DNA of 64,000 nt from an uncultured Holophagaceae bacterium (GTDB taxonomy: Bacteria; Acidobacteriota; Holophagae; Holophagales; Holophagaceae), in assembly GCA_903857495.1 (NCBI GenBank), contig CAIOFF010000007.1:30039-94038 (forward strand), in the 5' to 3' direction. Every line of letters starts with the position of its first letter. The first letter of the stretch is position 1. The notes under the pieces were generated by a model. That model was given only the letters and a program-made list of their open reading frames with translations. It had not been told where the DNA came from and made no database searches. Positions 8,589-17,547 of this stretch are shown piece by piece. The position numbers and the translations under genes are program-made.

Positions 8589-9373
8589 GCAATCCCTTCA
8601 TGGCGGAGGGTCTGGACATCGCCGAGGGGCCGGCGGGGTTCCACCAGGGCCTCCATGGCCGCGAAGAGGTGGGGAACACTGAAGTCCGTGTCCACGCACA
8701 TGGCGTGGGGCAGGCTCAGGGGGATCACGTAGACGGGAATATCGGTGAGCTTGGTCAGGCCCTTGAGCAGGCGGTCCGGGCAGCTGACGGCCACGACCAG
8801 GTCCGGCCGGTATTCCCGGGCCTCCCGGTAGGCCTTGTGGCTGCGGTTGGTGATGCGGCCCTCCCAGCGGTTCAGCAGGGCGGCGTTCATGTAGTCGCCC
8901 ACGGGACAGAGCCCGCAGTCGTAGCAGGCGCTCAGGTCGTCGAGGACCTCCGCCTTGCAGCGGGATAGCTGGATGCAGTGGGGCAGAAGGATGAGCGTCC
9001 GACGGGCCCGCCGATTGGCAAAGGCCGCCCGGACTCGCCGGTTGTTGGCACCGCAGAAGGAGAGGATCCAGGCCTCCTCCCGGCCCAGCAGCCGCGCCAG
9101 GGGCCGGAGGGCATTGGCCCAGAGAGCGTCCTGTTGCATGACGGCGTGGTGCTTGCGCAGGAAGGCCTCACCACCGAGAAAGCTCGACCAGGCCGAGGCC
9201 AGCGCCCCGGTGCCCGCCAGCAGCCACCAGCCGCGACCTGCGCCATGCAGCGCGGCGGACACGAATGCCAGTGCCGCCAGGCCCAGGGGCAGGCCCCGGC
9301 GCACGCCCTGGAACAGCGCGCCCGCTTCGTCCGGCAGGGGGCCGGACGCAGGCAGGGCGCGGGGTTGCTTCAC
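8585..9373 (-). CDS. DUF116 domain protein
   Basis: A 262-residue protein with two N-terminal hydrophobic helices (LGLAALAFVSAALHGAG, GWWLLAGTGALASAW) followed by a DUF116 core: a conserved run LLPHCIQLSRCKAEVL and a Cys cluster ACYDCGLCPVGDY that could bind a metal or FeS centre, then AVSCPDRLLKGL. Function of DUF116 is unknown. Tight coupling to a UbiA-type enzyme on one side and MlaD on the other hints at a lipid- or isoprenoid-related role, which is inference. Confidence 0.82.
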   Translation of the reverse strand: MKQPRALPASGPLPDEAGALFQGVRRGLPLGLAALAFVSAALHGAGRGWWLLAGTGALASAWSSFLGGEAFLRKHHAVMQQDALWANALRPLARLLGREEAWILSFCGANNRRVRAAFANRRARRTLILLPHCIQLSRCKAEVLDDLSACYDCGLCPVGDYMNAALLNRWEGRITNRSHKAYREAREYRPDLVVAVSCPDRLLKGLTKLTDIPVYVIPLSLPHAMCVDTDFSVPHLFAAMEALVEPRRPLGDVQTLRHEGIA

Positions 9374-10836
9374 TTGCTGGCTCCGGCGAGGCCGATCATC
9401 TTCTTGAGGTCATCATCCTTCCAGCGCAGGCCACCGCCGAAGAAGACGGACCGGAGGTCCTTGTTGCCGATGTCCTGGACGCCGGCCTGGACGTAGGCGC
9501 CCTTCCAGAACTGGTAGCTGCTGGTGAAGCGGTAGCGGGGGTTGGGCTTGTCGTCCCGCTTGACGAAGTCGTAGGCCAGGACGCCGAGGCGCAGGCGGTC
9601 GCCCTCCAGGGTGCGGAGCTCGAAGCCGCCGCCGCCCTTGCCCTCGACGATGCCCGCGGAGAACACCATGGGGCCGATGCGCTTGGCGAACTGGGCGGAG
9701 ACGGTGAAGGCCTGGTCGGCCGTGACGGACTGGGTCTTCTCCTCCACGAGGACCGGGAGGCCCGTGACGGGATCGAGCTTGGTGACGGTGCGGGTGGACT
9801 GGCTGATCTTCCCATCCGGGGTGGACGCGAAGCCCAGGGCGTACCAGTAGTCGGGCCGGGGGGCGATCTCCATGTCCAGGCCCACGCGGCTGTCCTTGCG
9901 CTTGTCCCACTGGGCGCCATTCATGTCGAGGCGGAAGTCCATCTTGTTGAAGCCGCCCAGCATGCTGTTCACGTTGTCGACGGCTTCGTTGATCTTCTTG
10001 ATGGTGGTCTCGTCGTTGAGCAGCTTGCCGATGGTGCCTTCGCCGTTGTTCATGCGGGCGGTGAGCACCTTCAGGTTCTCGGCCGTGCCCTGGAAGCTCT
10101 GGGCCAGCTTGCGCACGTCGCTCATGGCGCCCTTCAGCTCGGGCCGGTTCTCTTCCATGATCGCGTTGAGGTTTCTGCCCACGGCCTCGAACTGCTGGGC
10201 CAGCTTGGGCAGCTTGTCGCGCAGGTCGGCGCTGATGGCCTCCACGTTGGCCATGGTGTGGTTGATGGCGCCATGGTTCTCCTGGGCCATGCCGCGAAAC
10301 TCTGCGGTCAGCGCGCGGATGTTGTCCACGATCTCATCGAGCTTCTGCCGGCCCTGCTCGCCGCCGATGGACTCGTTCAGGGCCTGGGTGATGCCCTTCA
10401 CGTTCTTGCCGATGTCCGCCATGGTCTCCATGAGGTTGTCGAGGCTGACGCCGGCCTTGCTGGGCAGGGGCTGGTTCGGGGGAAAGCTGCCCTTGGCGGC
10501 GTGGCCCGGATCCAGGTCGATGAACTTCTCGCCAAGGATGCCGATGGAGCCCAGGGACACCACCGCATCACCGTAGAGGGGGATGGCGTTCGAGAGGTGC
10601 AGCAGCACTTTGGCCTTGGCGCCGTCGAGGACGATGCTGCGGACCTCGCCCACCTTGACACCAGCCACGCGCACGGCGCTCTGCTGGTTCAGGCCGGCCA
10701 CCTGGTCGAAGTAGGTGTAGACCGCGGTCTGGTCGGACTTGCCGACGAACTCCAGCTTCTCGCTGCGGAAGATCAGGTAGGCGATGACGACGATGCCGGC
10801 GGTGAAGAACATGCCGACGCGGGTTTCCAGCTTCAT
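9370..10836 (-). CDS. mlaD: MCE-domain lipid transport protein (MlaD-like) with long C-terminal extension
   Basis: 488 residues from the ATG at 10836, which overlaps mlaF by 4 bases. Order: one N-terminal membrane helix (VGMFFTAGIVVIAYLIF), a single MCE domain (YFDQVAGLNQQSAVRVAGVKVG to GILGEKFIDLDPG), a long helical region (about residues 140-320), then about 170 residues of alternating polar/hydrophobic strands with many aromatic and Gly residues (YWYALGFAS, YRFTSSYQFWKGAYVQAG). E. coli MlaD is only about 180 residues, so the last part is extra. With MlaE and MlaF it forms an ABC phospholipid transporter between the membranes. Confidence 0.92.
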   Translation of the reverse strand: MKLETRVGMFFTAGIVVIAYLIFRSEKLEFVGKSDQTAVYTYFDQVAGLNQQSAVRVAGVKVGEVRSIVLDGAKAKVLLHLSNAIPLYGDAVVSLGSIGILGEKFIDLDPGHAAKGSFPPNQPLPSKAGVSLDNLMETMADIGKNVKGITQALNESIGGEQGRQKLDEIVDNIRALTAEFRGMAQENHGAINHTMANVEAISADLRDKLPKLAQQFEAVGRNLNAIMEENRPELKGAMSDVRKLAQSFQGTAENLKVLTARMNNGEGTIGKLLNDETTIKKINEAVDNVNSMLGGFNKMDFRLDMNGAQWDKRKDSRVGLDMEIAPRPDYWYALGFASTPDGKISQSTRTVTKLDPVTGLPVLVEEKTQSVTADQAFTVSAQFAKRIGPMVFSAGIVEGKGGGGFELRTLEGDRLRLGVLAYDFVKRDDKPNPRYRFTSSYQFWKGAYVQAGVQDIGNKDLRSVFFGGGLRWKDDDLKKMIGLAGASK

Positions 10837-11618
10837 GCGTGGGCCTCCTTGCGCTTGGGGGGTGGGGGGTCCTGCAGGAAGGGGCCGTCGGCGTCGCCCC
10901 GGAGGAACTGCTGCACGACGGGGTGGGGATTCTCCCGGAACTCGGCCGGGGGCTGGCAGGCGATGCACTCACCCCGGAACAGCAGGGCAATGCGGTCCGC
11001 AATGATGAAGGCCGACTTCAGGTCGTGGGTGATGGTGATGGTGGTGACGCCCAGCTCGTGCTTCAGGTCCAGGATGACCCGGCCGATCACATCGGTCATG
11101 ACGGGATCAAGACCTGTCGTGGGCTCATCGAAGAGGAGGATCTTGGGCTTCAGGGCGATGGCCCGGGCGAAGCCCACGCGGCGCTTCATGCCGCCAGAGA
11201 GTTCCGCCGGCTTGAGGGCGTCGGTGCCCCTCATGCCCACCAGGCCGAGGCACTCCTCCACGCGGGCCTGGATCTGGCCCTCGGTCATCTTCTGGTGCCG
11301 CCGCAGACCGAAGGCGACGTTCTCGAAGACGGTCATGGAGTCGAACAGCGCGGCCATCTGGAAGCACATGCCGATGCTCTGCCGCACCTGGAAGAGCTCC
11401 TCGCGGCTGAGCTGGCTGATGATCCTGCCCTCGATGGACACGTGGCCCGAGTCGGGGGTGAGCAGGCCCATGATGTTGCGCAGCAGCACGGTCTTGCCTG
11501 TGCCAGAGCCGCCCAGGACCACGAGGCTCTCGCCTTCTTCCACGGAGAGGTTCACATCCGAGAGGACGACCTTCGGCCCGAAGGCCTTGGACAGGTTGAC
11601 GACATCGATCAGGGCCAT
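10833..11618 (-). CDS. mlaF: MlaF-like ABC transporter ATPase
   Basis: 261 residues with Walker A GGSGTGKT, signature LSGGMKRRVGFARAIA, Walker B ILLFDEPTTGLDP and the switch His in TITHDL. The SGGM signature and context between MCE and MlaE proteins identify it as the ATPase of a phospholipid (Mla-type) transporter. It starts 4 bases after the end of mlaE and overlaps mlaD by 4. A 30-residue proline/lysine-rich tail is present. Intracellular, bound to MlaE. Confidence 0.94.
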   Translation of the reverse strand: MALIDVVNLSKAFGPKVVLSDVNLSVEEGESLVVLGGSGTGKTVLLRNIMGLLTPDSGHVSIEGRIISQLSREELFQVRQSIGMCFQMAALFDSMTVFENVAFGLRRHQKMTEGQIQARVEECLGLVGMRGTDALKPAELSGGMKRRVGFARAIALKPKILLFDEPTTGLDPVMTDVIGRVILDLKHELGVTTITITHDLKSAFIIADRIALLFRGECIACQPPAEFRENPHPVVQQFLRGDADGPFLQDPPPPKRKEAHA

Positions 11619-11622
11619 GTCG

Positions 11623-12399
11623 TCACACCAGCAGCAGCTTGGTCAGGAAGAAGTCCGCGATGAGGATCCAGAGGCTGCTGGTCACCACGCTGCTGGTGGG
11701 GGCGTTGCCCACGCCCTCGGCGCCGCCCTGCGTGCGGTAGCCTTTCCAGCAGCCCACCAGGGCGATGATCATCCCGAACACGAAGGCCTTGTAGAGCGCG
11801 ATGCGCAGATCCCGGAAGGCCAGCAGCTTGTAGAACTCGTTGCCGAAGACATAGGCGCTCTGGCCTTCCACGCCGACAAGGATGAGGTAGCCGCCCCAGT
11901 AGCCCACGTAGACCGAGACGGCCGTGAGGATGGGCAGCATCACCATCGCGGCCAGGAGACGCGGCACGAAGAGGTAGTGGATGGGATCCGTGGCCAGGCA
12001 CTCCAGGGCGTCGATCTGCTCCGTGACCTGCATGGTGCCCAGCTCCGCGGCCATGGCGCTGCCCACCCGGCCCGAGAGCATGAGCCCGGTGATGACCGGC
12101 GCCAGCTCGCGCATCACCGCCAGACCCTCGACCTGGGAGGCCAGGCCTTCCGCCTGGAACTGCTTGAAGCCAAAGGCCAGCTGCACGGCGAACACCATGC
12201 TCACGGCGAGGCTGGTGAGGATCACCACGGGCAGGGAGTTGATCCCGATCGCCTGGAACTGGCGGAACAGGTTCTTCCCATCGAAGGGCCGCTTGAAGAT
12301 GGCCGCAAAGGTCCGCCCGGCGAGCACCGCGAAATCGCCAGCCGTGTCCAGGCCCTTCAGCACACCAGCGCCGGCCTTGTCGAAGAAAGTCAGGACCAT
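11623..12399 (-). CDS. mlaE: MlaE-like ABC transporter permease
   Basis: 258-residue inner-membrane permease of the MlaE/YrbE family: helices around LPVVILTSLAVSMVFAVQLAFGF, the coupling-helix region LAPVITGLMLSGRVGSAMAAELGTM, and VPRLLAAMVMLPILTAVSVYVGY. It pairs with MlaF and MlaD. It follows glmU by 20 bp on the same strand. No mlaB or mlaC gene lies in this cluster, so any soluble carrier is elsewhere or absent. Confidence 0.94.
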   Translation of the reverse strand: MVLTFFDKAGAGVLKGLDTAGDFAVLAGRTFAAIFKRPFDGKNLFRQFQAIGINSLPVVILTSLAVSMVFAVQLAFGFKQFQAEGLASQVEGLAVMRELAPVITGLMLSGRVGSAMAAELGTMQVTEQIDALECLATDPIHYLFVPRLLAAMVMLPILTAVSVYVGYWGGYLILVGVEGQSAYVFGNEFYKLLAFRDLRIALYKAFVFGMIIALVGCWKGYRTQGGAEGVGNAPTSSVVTSSLWILIADFFLTKLLLV

Positions 12400-12419
12400 G
12401 GGGCTCCGAAGGTAAAGGA

Positions 12420-13817
12420 CTAGCTTACTCCAGACCCCTTCCTCTGGCGGAGCCTCAGCTTGGTGGCGCCCCCCTCGCGGATGGTCTGGGGGGTGCGGCT
12501 GAGGGTGAGGGCGTCGGCGGGTACATCCTTGGTGATGGTGCTGCCGGCGCCAATGAGCACGCCGTCCCCGATCACCACCGGGGCTACCAGCTGGGTGTCG
12601 GATCCGACGAAGACGTTCCGCCCGATGGTGGTGCGGTGCTTGTTCACCCCGTCGTAGTTGCAGGTGATGACCCCGGCGCCGATGTTGGTGCCCTCGCCGA
12701 TCTCCGTATCACCCAGGTAGGCCAGGTGGTTGGCCTTGGCGCCGCGGTGGAGGCGGGCCTTCTTGGTCTCCACGAAGTTCCCCACGTGGACGCCCTCGGC
12801 CAGGTCGGTGCCCTCGCGCAGGCGGGAGAAAGGGCCGATCTTGGCGTCGGCGCCCACCACGGCGTGCTCGATGACGCAGTAGGGCCGCACCAGCACCCCG
12901 GCGGCCAGGATGGCATCCGAAATCACCGTGCCCTGGCCGATGCGGCAGCCCTCGCCGATGGTGACGAAACCTTCCAGCCGGACGCCGGGTTCCAGCAGGA
13001 CGTCCTGGCTGAGGACCACGCGCGGACCGACCAGCGTGCTGTCCGGATGCAGATAGGTGACGCCCTCGGCCATCCAGTGCTGCTGGATCCGCCGCTGGGC
13101 GGCGGCCTGCAACTCGGCCTGGTCCAGGCGGGAGTTCATGCCCGCCAGCTCCTCCGGCGCGCAGAGCTCCACCGCCACGGACACCTGCTGGGCCACGGCG
13201 GCGACGGCGTCCGTGAGGTAGTACTCCTTCTGGGCGTTGTCGTTCCGCAGCCCCTGGAGGGCCGTGCGGAGGGCGGGCCAGGGCAGGGCGTAGGCGCCGC
13301 CGTTCACGCGGCCCACCGCCAGCTGCTCGGGGGAGGCGTCCTTGGCTTCCACGATGCCCGCGAGGCGGCCGTCCGGCTGCTGGAGCACGCGGCCGTAGGA
13401 GCCTGGATTCGGCAGGTCCATGGCCAGCATCAGGGCCTCGGCGGCACAGAGCCGGGCCACGGTGGCCGGAGTGGTGAGTGGCACATCGCCGCAGAGGATG
13501 GCGACCTTGGTGGCCCCCAGGCGGTCGAGCTCGGGGATGCAGACCTGCAGGGCGTGGCCGGTGCCCAGGGGCTCGCCCTGGTCCACGGCGCTGACCGGGC
13601 AGGGCAGCAGGCCGGCCTCCTGCCAGCTCGCCACCGCGGCGAGCACGGCCTCCTTGCCGTGGTGGACCACGAGCACGGCGGCGCCGAGGCCTGGGGGCAG
13701 GGCCCGCAGGACCCACAGCAGGGAGGGGTCGCCCAGGATCGGGTGGAGCACCTTCGGCAGCCGCGACTTCATGCGCGTCCCGAGTCCCGCCGCCAGAATC
13801 ACCGCCACTGTGGACAT
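12420..13817 (-). CDS. glmU: Bifunctional UDP-GlcNAc pyrophosphorylase / GlcN-1-P acetyltransferase
   Basis: 465 residues. The N-terminal uridyltransferase has LAAGLGTRMKSRLPKVLHPI and the later DQGEPLGTGHA and CGDVPLT segments; the C-terminal half is a left-handed beta-helix of hexapeptide repeats with the acetyltransferase signatures RLREGTDL, VGNFVETKKARL, NHLAYLGD and GAGVITCNYDG. Makes UDP-GlcNAc for peptidoglycan and lipid A. Length matches the family. It sits between pdxA and mlaE in one run; short gaps (33 and 20 bp) suggest a shared transcript. Confidence 0.97.
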   Translation of the reverse strand: MSTVAVILAAGLGTRMKSRLPKVLHPILGDPSLLWVLRALPPGLGAAVLVVHHGKEAVLAAVASWQEAGLLPCPVSAVDQGEPLGTGHALQVCIPELDRLGATKVAILCGDVPLTTPATVARLCAAEALMLAMDLPNPGSYGRVLQQPDGRLAGIVEAKDASPEQLAVGRVNGGAYALPWPALRTALQGLRNDNAQKEYYLTDAVAAVAQQVSVAVELCAPEELAGMNSRLDQAELQAAAQRRIQQHWMAEGVTYLHPDSTLVGPRVVLSQDVLLEPGVRLEGFVTIGEGCRIGQGTVISDAILAAGVLVRPYCVIEHAVVGADAKIGPFSRLREGTDLAEGVHVGNFVETKKARLHRGAKANHLAYLGDTEIGEGTNIGAGVITCNYDGVNKHRTTIGRNVFVGSDTQLVAPVVIGDGVLIGAGSTITKDVPADALTLSRTPQTIREGGATKLRLRQRKGSGVS

Positions 13818-13850
13818 GCTGCCTCCCCCACCAGCCTACATCAGGCCGAG

Positions 13851-15122
13851 TCAGCCTTCCGGATCCACCGGGGCCTGCCCCTGATGCCGGGCGCGCCCGG
13901 CCAGCCGAACAGCCAGGCCCGTGGCCTCCTGAAAGTTGCGGCCATCCGCGATCCACTTGCCCGCCTTGTCGAAGGCCGTGCCGTGGTCGGGACTGGTCCG
14001 GATGAAGGGCAGGCCCAGGGTCAGGTTGACGGCGCGCTCCGGCTCCAGCAGCTTTACGGGGATCAGCCCCTGATCATGGTAGAGGGCCACCACCAGATCG
14101 AACTCACCCCTGGCCGCACGCTGAAACACGCTGTCCGAAGGCAGGGGCCCGAAGAACAGTGGCGCGGGCCGGAGCGGCGCCGGGGGCAGGCCGGTGGCGA
14201 GCACTTCCAGGCCGCGCTGGCCCGGGGGCAGGTGGCGGGGTGCCTGCTCGTGCGGGAACACTGCCCAGCCCGCCGGGGGGACTCCGAAATGAAAGGGGGA
14301 GCTGGCGTCGGGGGAAGGGCCATCCGGAGCGGCGGGGAAGGACAGGAAGGCCGCCTCGGCCTGGATGATGGCCTCATCCAGCAGGTATTCCTCATCGCCG
14401 AAGGCGCCCTCCTCGCCCGCATGGGGGTTCAAAGCACAGAGCGCCACCCGCAGGTCCAGCTTCCCGGTCAGGTGGATGAACTGGTCAGCGGAGAAGGCCA
14501 GGGTCTCAGCCACGGCATCCTTGTCGAGGGTCTCGACCACGGAGCGGAGGCTCTGGTGGACGGTGTGCAGCACCACGTTGAGGCTGGGGCTGACGAAGGC
14601 CATGCGGGTGATGGGGGCGCCGGAGAGCTCCTGCAGATACTCCGTGTGGCCCGGCAGGTTGTAGCCCGCAAGGTGGGCGGCGGCCTTGGCCATGGGGAGC
14701 GTGACCAGGGCGTCGCTGAACCCGCTGAGCGTCATCAGGGCCGCCACGCGGATCGCCTCCACCGTGGCCCGGCCCGAGGCGGCGGAGCCCACGCCCAGCT
14801 GGAGCTGGTCGGCGGTGATCTCAGGCGTGGGATCCAGCCAGAGCGCCTCGGCCAGCACCTGGCCCGGACGCGCGCCCCGGGAGAGCACCTGCAGGCCGTG
14901 AGCCTCGCCGAGGAAGCCGGCGGGGGCCGGCCGCATGGGGGCAATCCACCGCCAGTCAACTTGACGTTCGGGCAGGGCCGCCAGCAGGTCGGCGCCCGCC
15001 CTGCAGCCCACGACGGTCACGTCCGTCCAGGTCTGGATGATGGCCAAGCCGCCTAGCAGCAGCTCGGGACCGATGCCGCAGGGATCCCCCAGGCTGATGG
15101 CAATGCAAGGACGACGGCTCAT
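13851..15122 (-). CDS. pdxA: 4-hydroxythreonine-4-phosphate dehydrogenase with an internal insertion
   Basis: Recognised by GDPCGIGPE near the start, TLPMAKAA, PGHTEYL, NPHAGEEGAFGDEE (from about residue 231), YHDQGLIPVKLL and TSPDHGTAFDKAG. It catalyses an NAD-dependent step of pyridoxal phosphate synthesis. At 423 residues it is about 90 longer than usual. Roughly 50-60 extra residues, rich in Pro and Ala, lie between NPHAGE and the GPLPSDSVF segment near 324, and the tail after the core is slightly extended. Metal-binding His residues appear intact. It lies 27 bp after the hfq-like gene. Confidence 0.93.
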   Translation of the reverse strand: MSRRPCIAISLGDPCGIGPELLLGGLAIIQTWTDVTVVGCRAGADLLAALPERQVDWRWIAPMRPAPAGFLGEAHGLQVLSRGARPGQVLAEALWLDPTPEITADQLQLGVGSAASGRATVEAIRVAALMTLSGFSDALVTLPMAKAAAHLAGYNLPGHTEYLQELSGAPITRMAFVSPSLNVVLHTVHQSLRSVVETLDKDAVAETLAFSADQFIHLTGKLDLRVALCALNPHAGEEGAFGDEEYLLDEAIIQAEAAFLSFPAAPDGPSPDASSPFHFGVPPAGWAVFPHEQAPRHLPPGQRGLEVLATGLPPAPLRPAPLFFGPLPSDSVFQRAARGEFDLVVALYHDQGLIPVKLLEPERAVNLTLGLPFIRTSPDHGTAFDKAGKWIADGRNFQEATGLAVRLAGRARHQGQAPVDPEG

Positions 15123-15149
15123 GGAGACCCCAGCGAGGTGTGCTAGGGG

Positions 15150-15632
15150 TCAATCGTAGACCGGAATCTCCACATCGCTGGGCACGGGCTCTTCTTTCTT
15201 GGTGGAGCGGCTCCGCCGGATGCGCGGCTCCTCCTCCTGCTTGTAGATGTATTTGATGTTGTGCTTGGGAACCAGGACGTTGGGTTCCTTGATGCGGTTG
15301 ATCTTCAGGCAGTGCTTGTCATACCACTCGATGACCCCGCGGACCTTCTCGTCATCCTGGAGGACGATCACCATCGGGGTCTTGGACTGCATCTGCTTGA
15401 GGTAGTAGAAGCTCTCGGCGTTGGTCTGCTCGGGCGGGGCGATCTTGCGCCGGGGGCTGCCCACGCCCTGCGGGGCGGTGGGCGCCGCGGGGTTCACGGC
15501 GGGGTTCGGTTCACCGGCGGCAGTCAGGGCGGAAGGCACGGCGGTCAGGGTCTCGGTGCCGCCGCTCTTGGCGGGCAGACCCAGCTTGTCCTTCAGTTCG
15601 CTGAGATTGGGTCGAATGAGCTTTCGGTTCAT
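15150..15632 (-). CDS. hfq: Hfq-like Sm-fold RNA chaperone with N-terminal extension
   Basis: 160 residues from the ATG at 15632. The Sm core spans about residues 72-130: FYYLKQMQSKTPMVIVLQDD, KVRGVIEWYDKHCLKINR and the Sm2-like KHNIKYIYKQ, which align with Hfq FLNALRRERVPVSIYLV, GQIESFDQFVILLKN and YKHAISTVVP. Canonical Hfq is 70-100 residues and starts almost at the Sm fold; here about 70 Ala/Pro-rich residues come first and a charged tail (RIRRSRSTKKEEP) follows. First gene of the long minus-strand run. The key Gln8 position is not clearly conserved. Hexamer formation and RNA binding are inferred. Confidence 0.82.
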   Translation of the reverse strand: MNRKLIRPNLSELKDKLGLPAKSGGTETLTAVPSALTAAGEPNPAVNPAAPTAPQGVGSPRRKIAPPEQTNAESFYYLKQMQSKTPMVIVLQDDEKVRGVIEWYDKHCLKINRIKEPNVLVPKHNIKYIYKQEEEPRIRRSRSTKKEEPVPSDVEIPVYD

Positions 15633-15831
15633 GTTTGATCCTGGCCCAACGGGCGGTTCAGGGATGTCAAAGGCATCAGCCAAGGGCTGCCCCCATTCAG
15701 ATTTGTACCGCCGTACCCGAGGGATCGACCGCGCGAACTGGAAGGGGATAGACCACATTGGCAGGTGCCAAGCGGACCCTGCAAGGTGTGCTATGAAATT
15801 TTGGTCGTGGATGACTGACGGAAGTCTACGG

Positions 15832-17538
15832 CTAGACAGGCCCGGATGCCAATGGCTCTTCTTGGGGAGCGGGGGGAATCAGGATCTGAACGAGGGTGCC
15901 CCGGCCAGGCTCACTGTCGACTTCGATGCGCCAACCCATGGCCTGGACGAACCGGTAGACCAGGCTCATCCCCAGGCCAGTGCCTTCGCGAAAGCTGCCG
16001 ACGAAGGGGACGAAGAGCTGCTCCAACTGCTCGGGGGTCATGCCACAGCCGTTGTCCGCCACCGAGAGACGGATGCCCTCCTCGTGGAGGGTGCAGGCCA
16101 GACGCACCATGGGGGCAGGCTGCCCATCCACGGCCTTGCGGGCATTCACGAGGAGGTTCAGGAGCAGGCGGTGGAGGCCGGTGGCGTCGGACAGGCAGCT
16201 CACCGCCGCAACCTCCTCCATGATCAGGGGCAGCCCCTTGGTGCGGGGGTCCATCTCCCAGCTGGCCCGGGCTTCTTCGAGGACCTTGGGCAGGAACAGC
16301 AGGGACCCTCCGGGAACTTCAGGGCGGGCGAAATCGAGGAAATCCGAGAGGATCGCCCCCACCCGCTGGGTCTCGCGGTCCAGGATACCCAGGACCCGCT
16401 TCTCGACCTCCTGGGGCGAATCTTCGCGCTGGAGCAGCTGCACGCAGCCGCTGATGGAGGCCATGGGGTTGCGGAGCTCGTGGGCCAGACCCGCCGCCAG
16501 CTGGCCGATGGCGGCGAGCCGCTCGCTGATGCGGGTGCGCTCCTCCAGGGCCTTCAGATCGGTCAGATCCTGGAACAGCAACAGCTGACCGGTCTCCTCC
16601 CGGTTCAGGCCACGGAGGCCGGCCAGGTGCCCGCCCAGAATCTGCCGACCCCCTTCTGGCCGGGGCAGCGCCACCTCGAAGCGGTGCTCGCGCCCCCGGT
16701 AGAGGGGCAGGGGGCTGCTCAGGGGCAGCAGCTCCTGGATGGCGATCCCGGGGGCGACATGCATCCCCAGGATGGCTTCGGCCGCGGGATTGGCGGAGGT
16801 GACCCGGCCTTCCAGGTCGAGGGTGATGAGCCCCGAACTCAGGGACTCCACCACCCGTTCGTGGAGGGCAGAGAGCTCGCCCACCACGGCTTCGCTGACA
16901 CTGAGGTCGGTCCGGAGGCGGTCGAGGTTCCTCCGGATGAGCACCGCCACCAGCGCGGTGGCGAAGACCTGCAGCGACGCGATCCCCAAAATGAAGGACG
17001 CCCGCCCGGAATCCTGGGGGCCGAACTCGCCGGACAGGCCGAAGGTGGGCAGGATGCCATTCGCGAAGCCCAGGACCACCAGCACGTGGGTGATGGCCGA
17101 GAGCACGCCCACGCCCACGATCTCCAGGGTGCCCAGGTAGAAGGCCGAGGCCAGCACCGGGAAGATGTAGAGCGAGGAGAAGCGCTCCTGGGTGACCCCC
17201 TGGAACGTGATGACCAGGGTGACCAGGGCCAGGTCCAGCAGGAGGTTCCAGCGAATCCAGCCGGGCCCGGGCGTGGGGAAGAGCTGGTTCCTGGAGCGCA
17301 GCCCCTGGGCCGACTCCCAGGCCGCCTCCAGGAAGAAGACCAGGAGCATCCCGAGGTAGACCGGCTCTCCGGGGCCGTCCGCCCGCACGTCCGCAGGCAG
17401 GGCCGCATGGAGTGCCAGCAGGCCGAAGCTGGCGAAGAACCGGAAGGAGAGGGGCAGGAACGAGGACCCGGCCTCGGCCGAGCTCATGCTGTCCCAGGTG
17501 CGCTGGAGCATGCCAACCATGGTGCCCGAATCTGCCAT
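15832..17538 (-). CDS. Membrane sensor histidine kinase, NtrB-like
   Basis: About 568 residues. The first 200 are hydrophobic with five or six helices; a PAS-like domain follows (GRVTSANPAAEAILGMHV), then HisKA with the phosphoacceptor H353 in LAAGLAHELRNPMASISG and a HATPase domain (LLNLLVNARKAV, DNGCGMTPE, GTGLGMSLVYRFV). It resembles NtrB/AtoS-class kinases. No response regulator is adjacent. The start at 17538 is only 9 bp from the divergent Fur-family ATG; a downstream start such as MSSAEAG at 17487 would leave more room for promoters. Confidence 0.88.
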   Translation of the reverse strand: MADSGTMVGMLQRTWDSMSSAEAGSSFLPLSFRFFASFGLLALHAALPADVRADGPGEPVYLGMLLVFFLEAAWESAQGLRSRNQLFPTPGPGWIRWNLLLDLALVTLVITFQGVTQERFSSLYIFPVLASAFYLGTLEIVGVGVLSAITHVLVVLGFANGILPTFGLSGEFGPQDSGRASFILGIASLQVFATALVAVLIRRNLDRLRTDLSVSEAVVGELSALHERVVESLSSGLITLDLEGRVTSANPAAEAILGMHVAPGIAIQELLPLSSPLPLYRGREHRFEVALPRPEGGRQILGGHLAGLRGLNREETGQLLLFQDLTDLKALEERTRISERLAAIGQLAAGLAHELRNPMASISGCVQLLQREDSPQEVEKRVLGILDRETQRVGAILSDFLDFARPEVPGGSLLFLPKVLEEARASWEMDPRTKGLPLIMEEVAAVSCLSDATGLHRLLLNLLVNARKAVDGQPAPMVRLACTLHEEGIRLSVADNGCGMTPEQLEQLFVPFVGSFREGTGLGMSLVYRFVQAMGWRIEVDSEPGRGTLVQILIPPAPQEEPLASGPV

Positions 17539-17547
17539 CCTAGGGCC

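Noticed and set aside
9265..12423. 1052-residue plus-strand open frame
   Set aside because: Shadow of mlaD, mlaF and mlaE caused by high GC; His/Gly/Ala/Asp-rich composition with no domains.
15421..17547. Upstream in-frame extension of the Fur-family gene (850-residue frame)
   Set aside because: Antisense to the histidine kinase gene; homology begins only near 17548.
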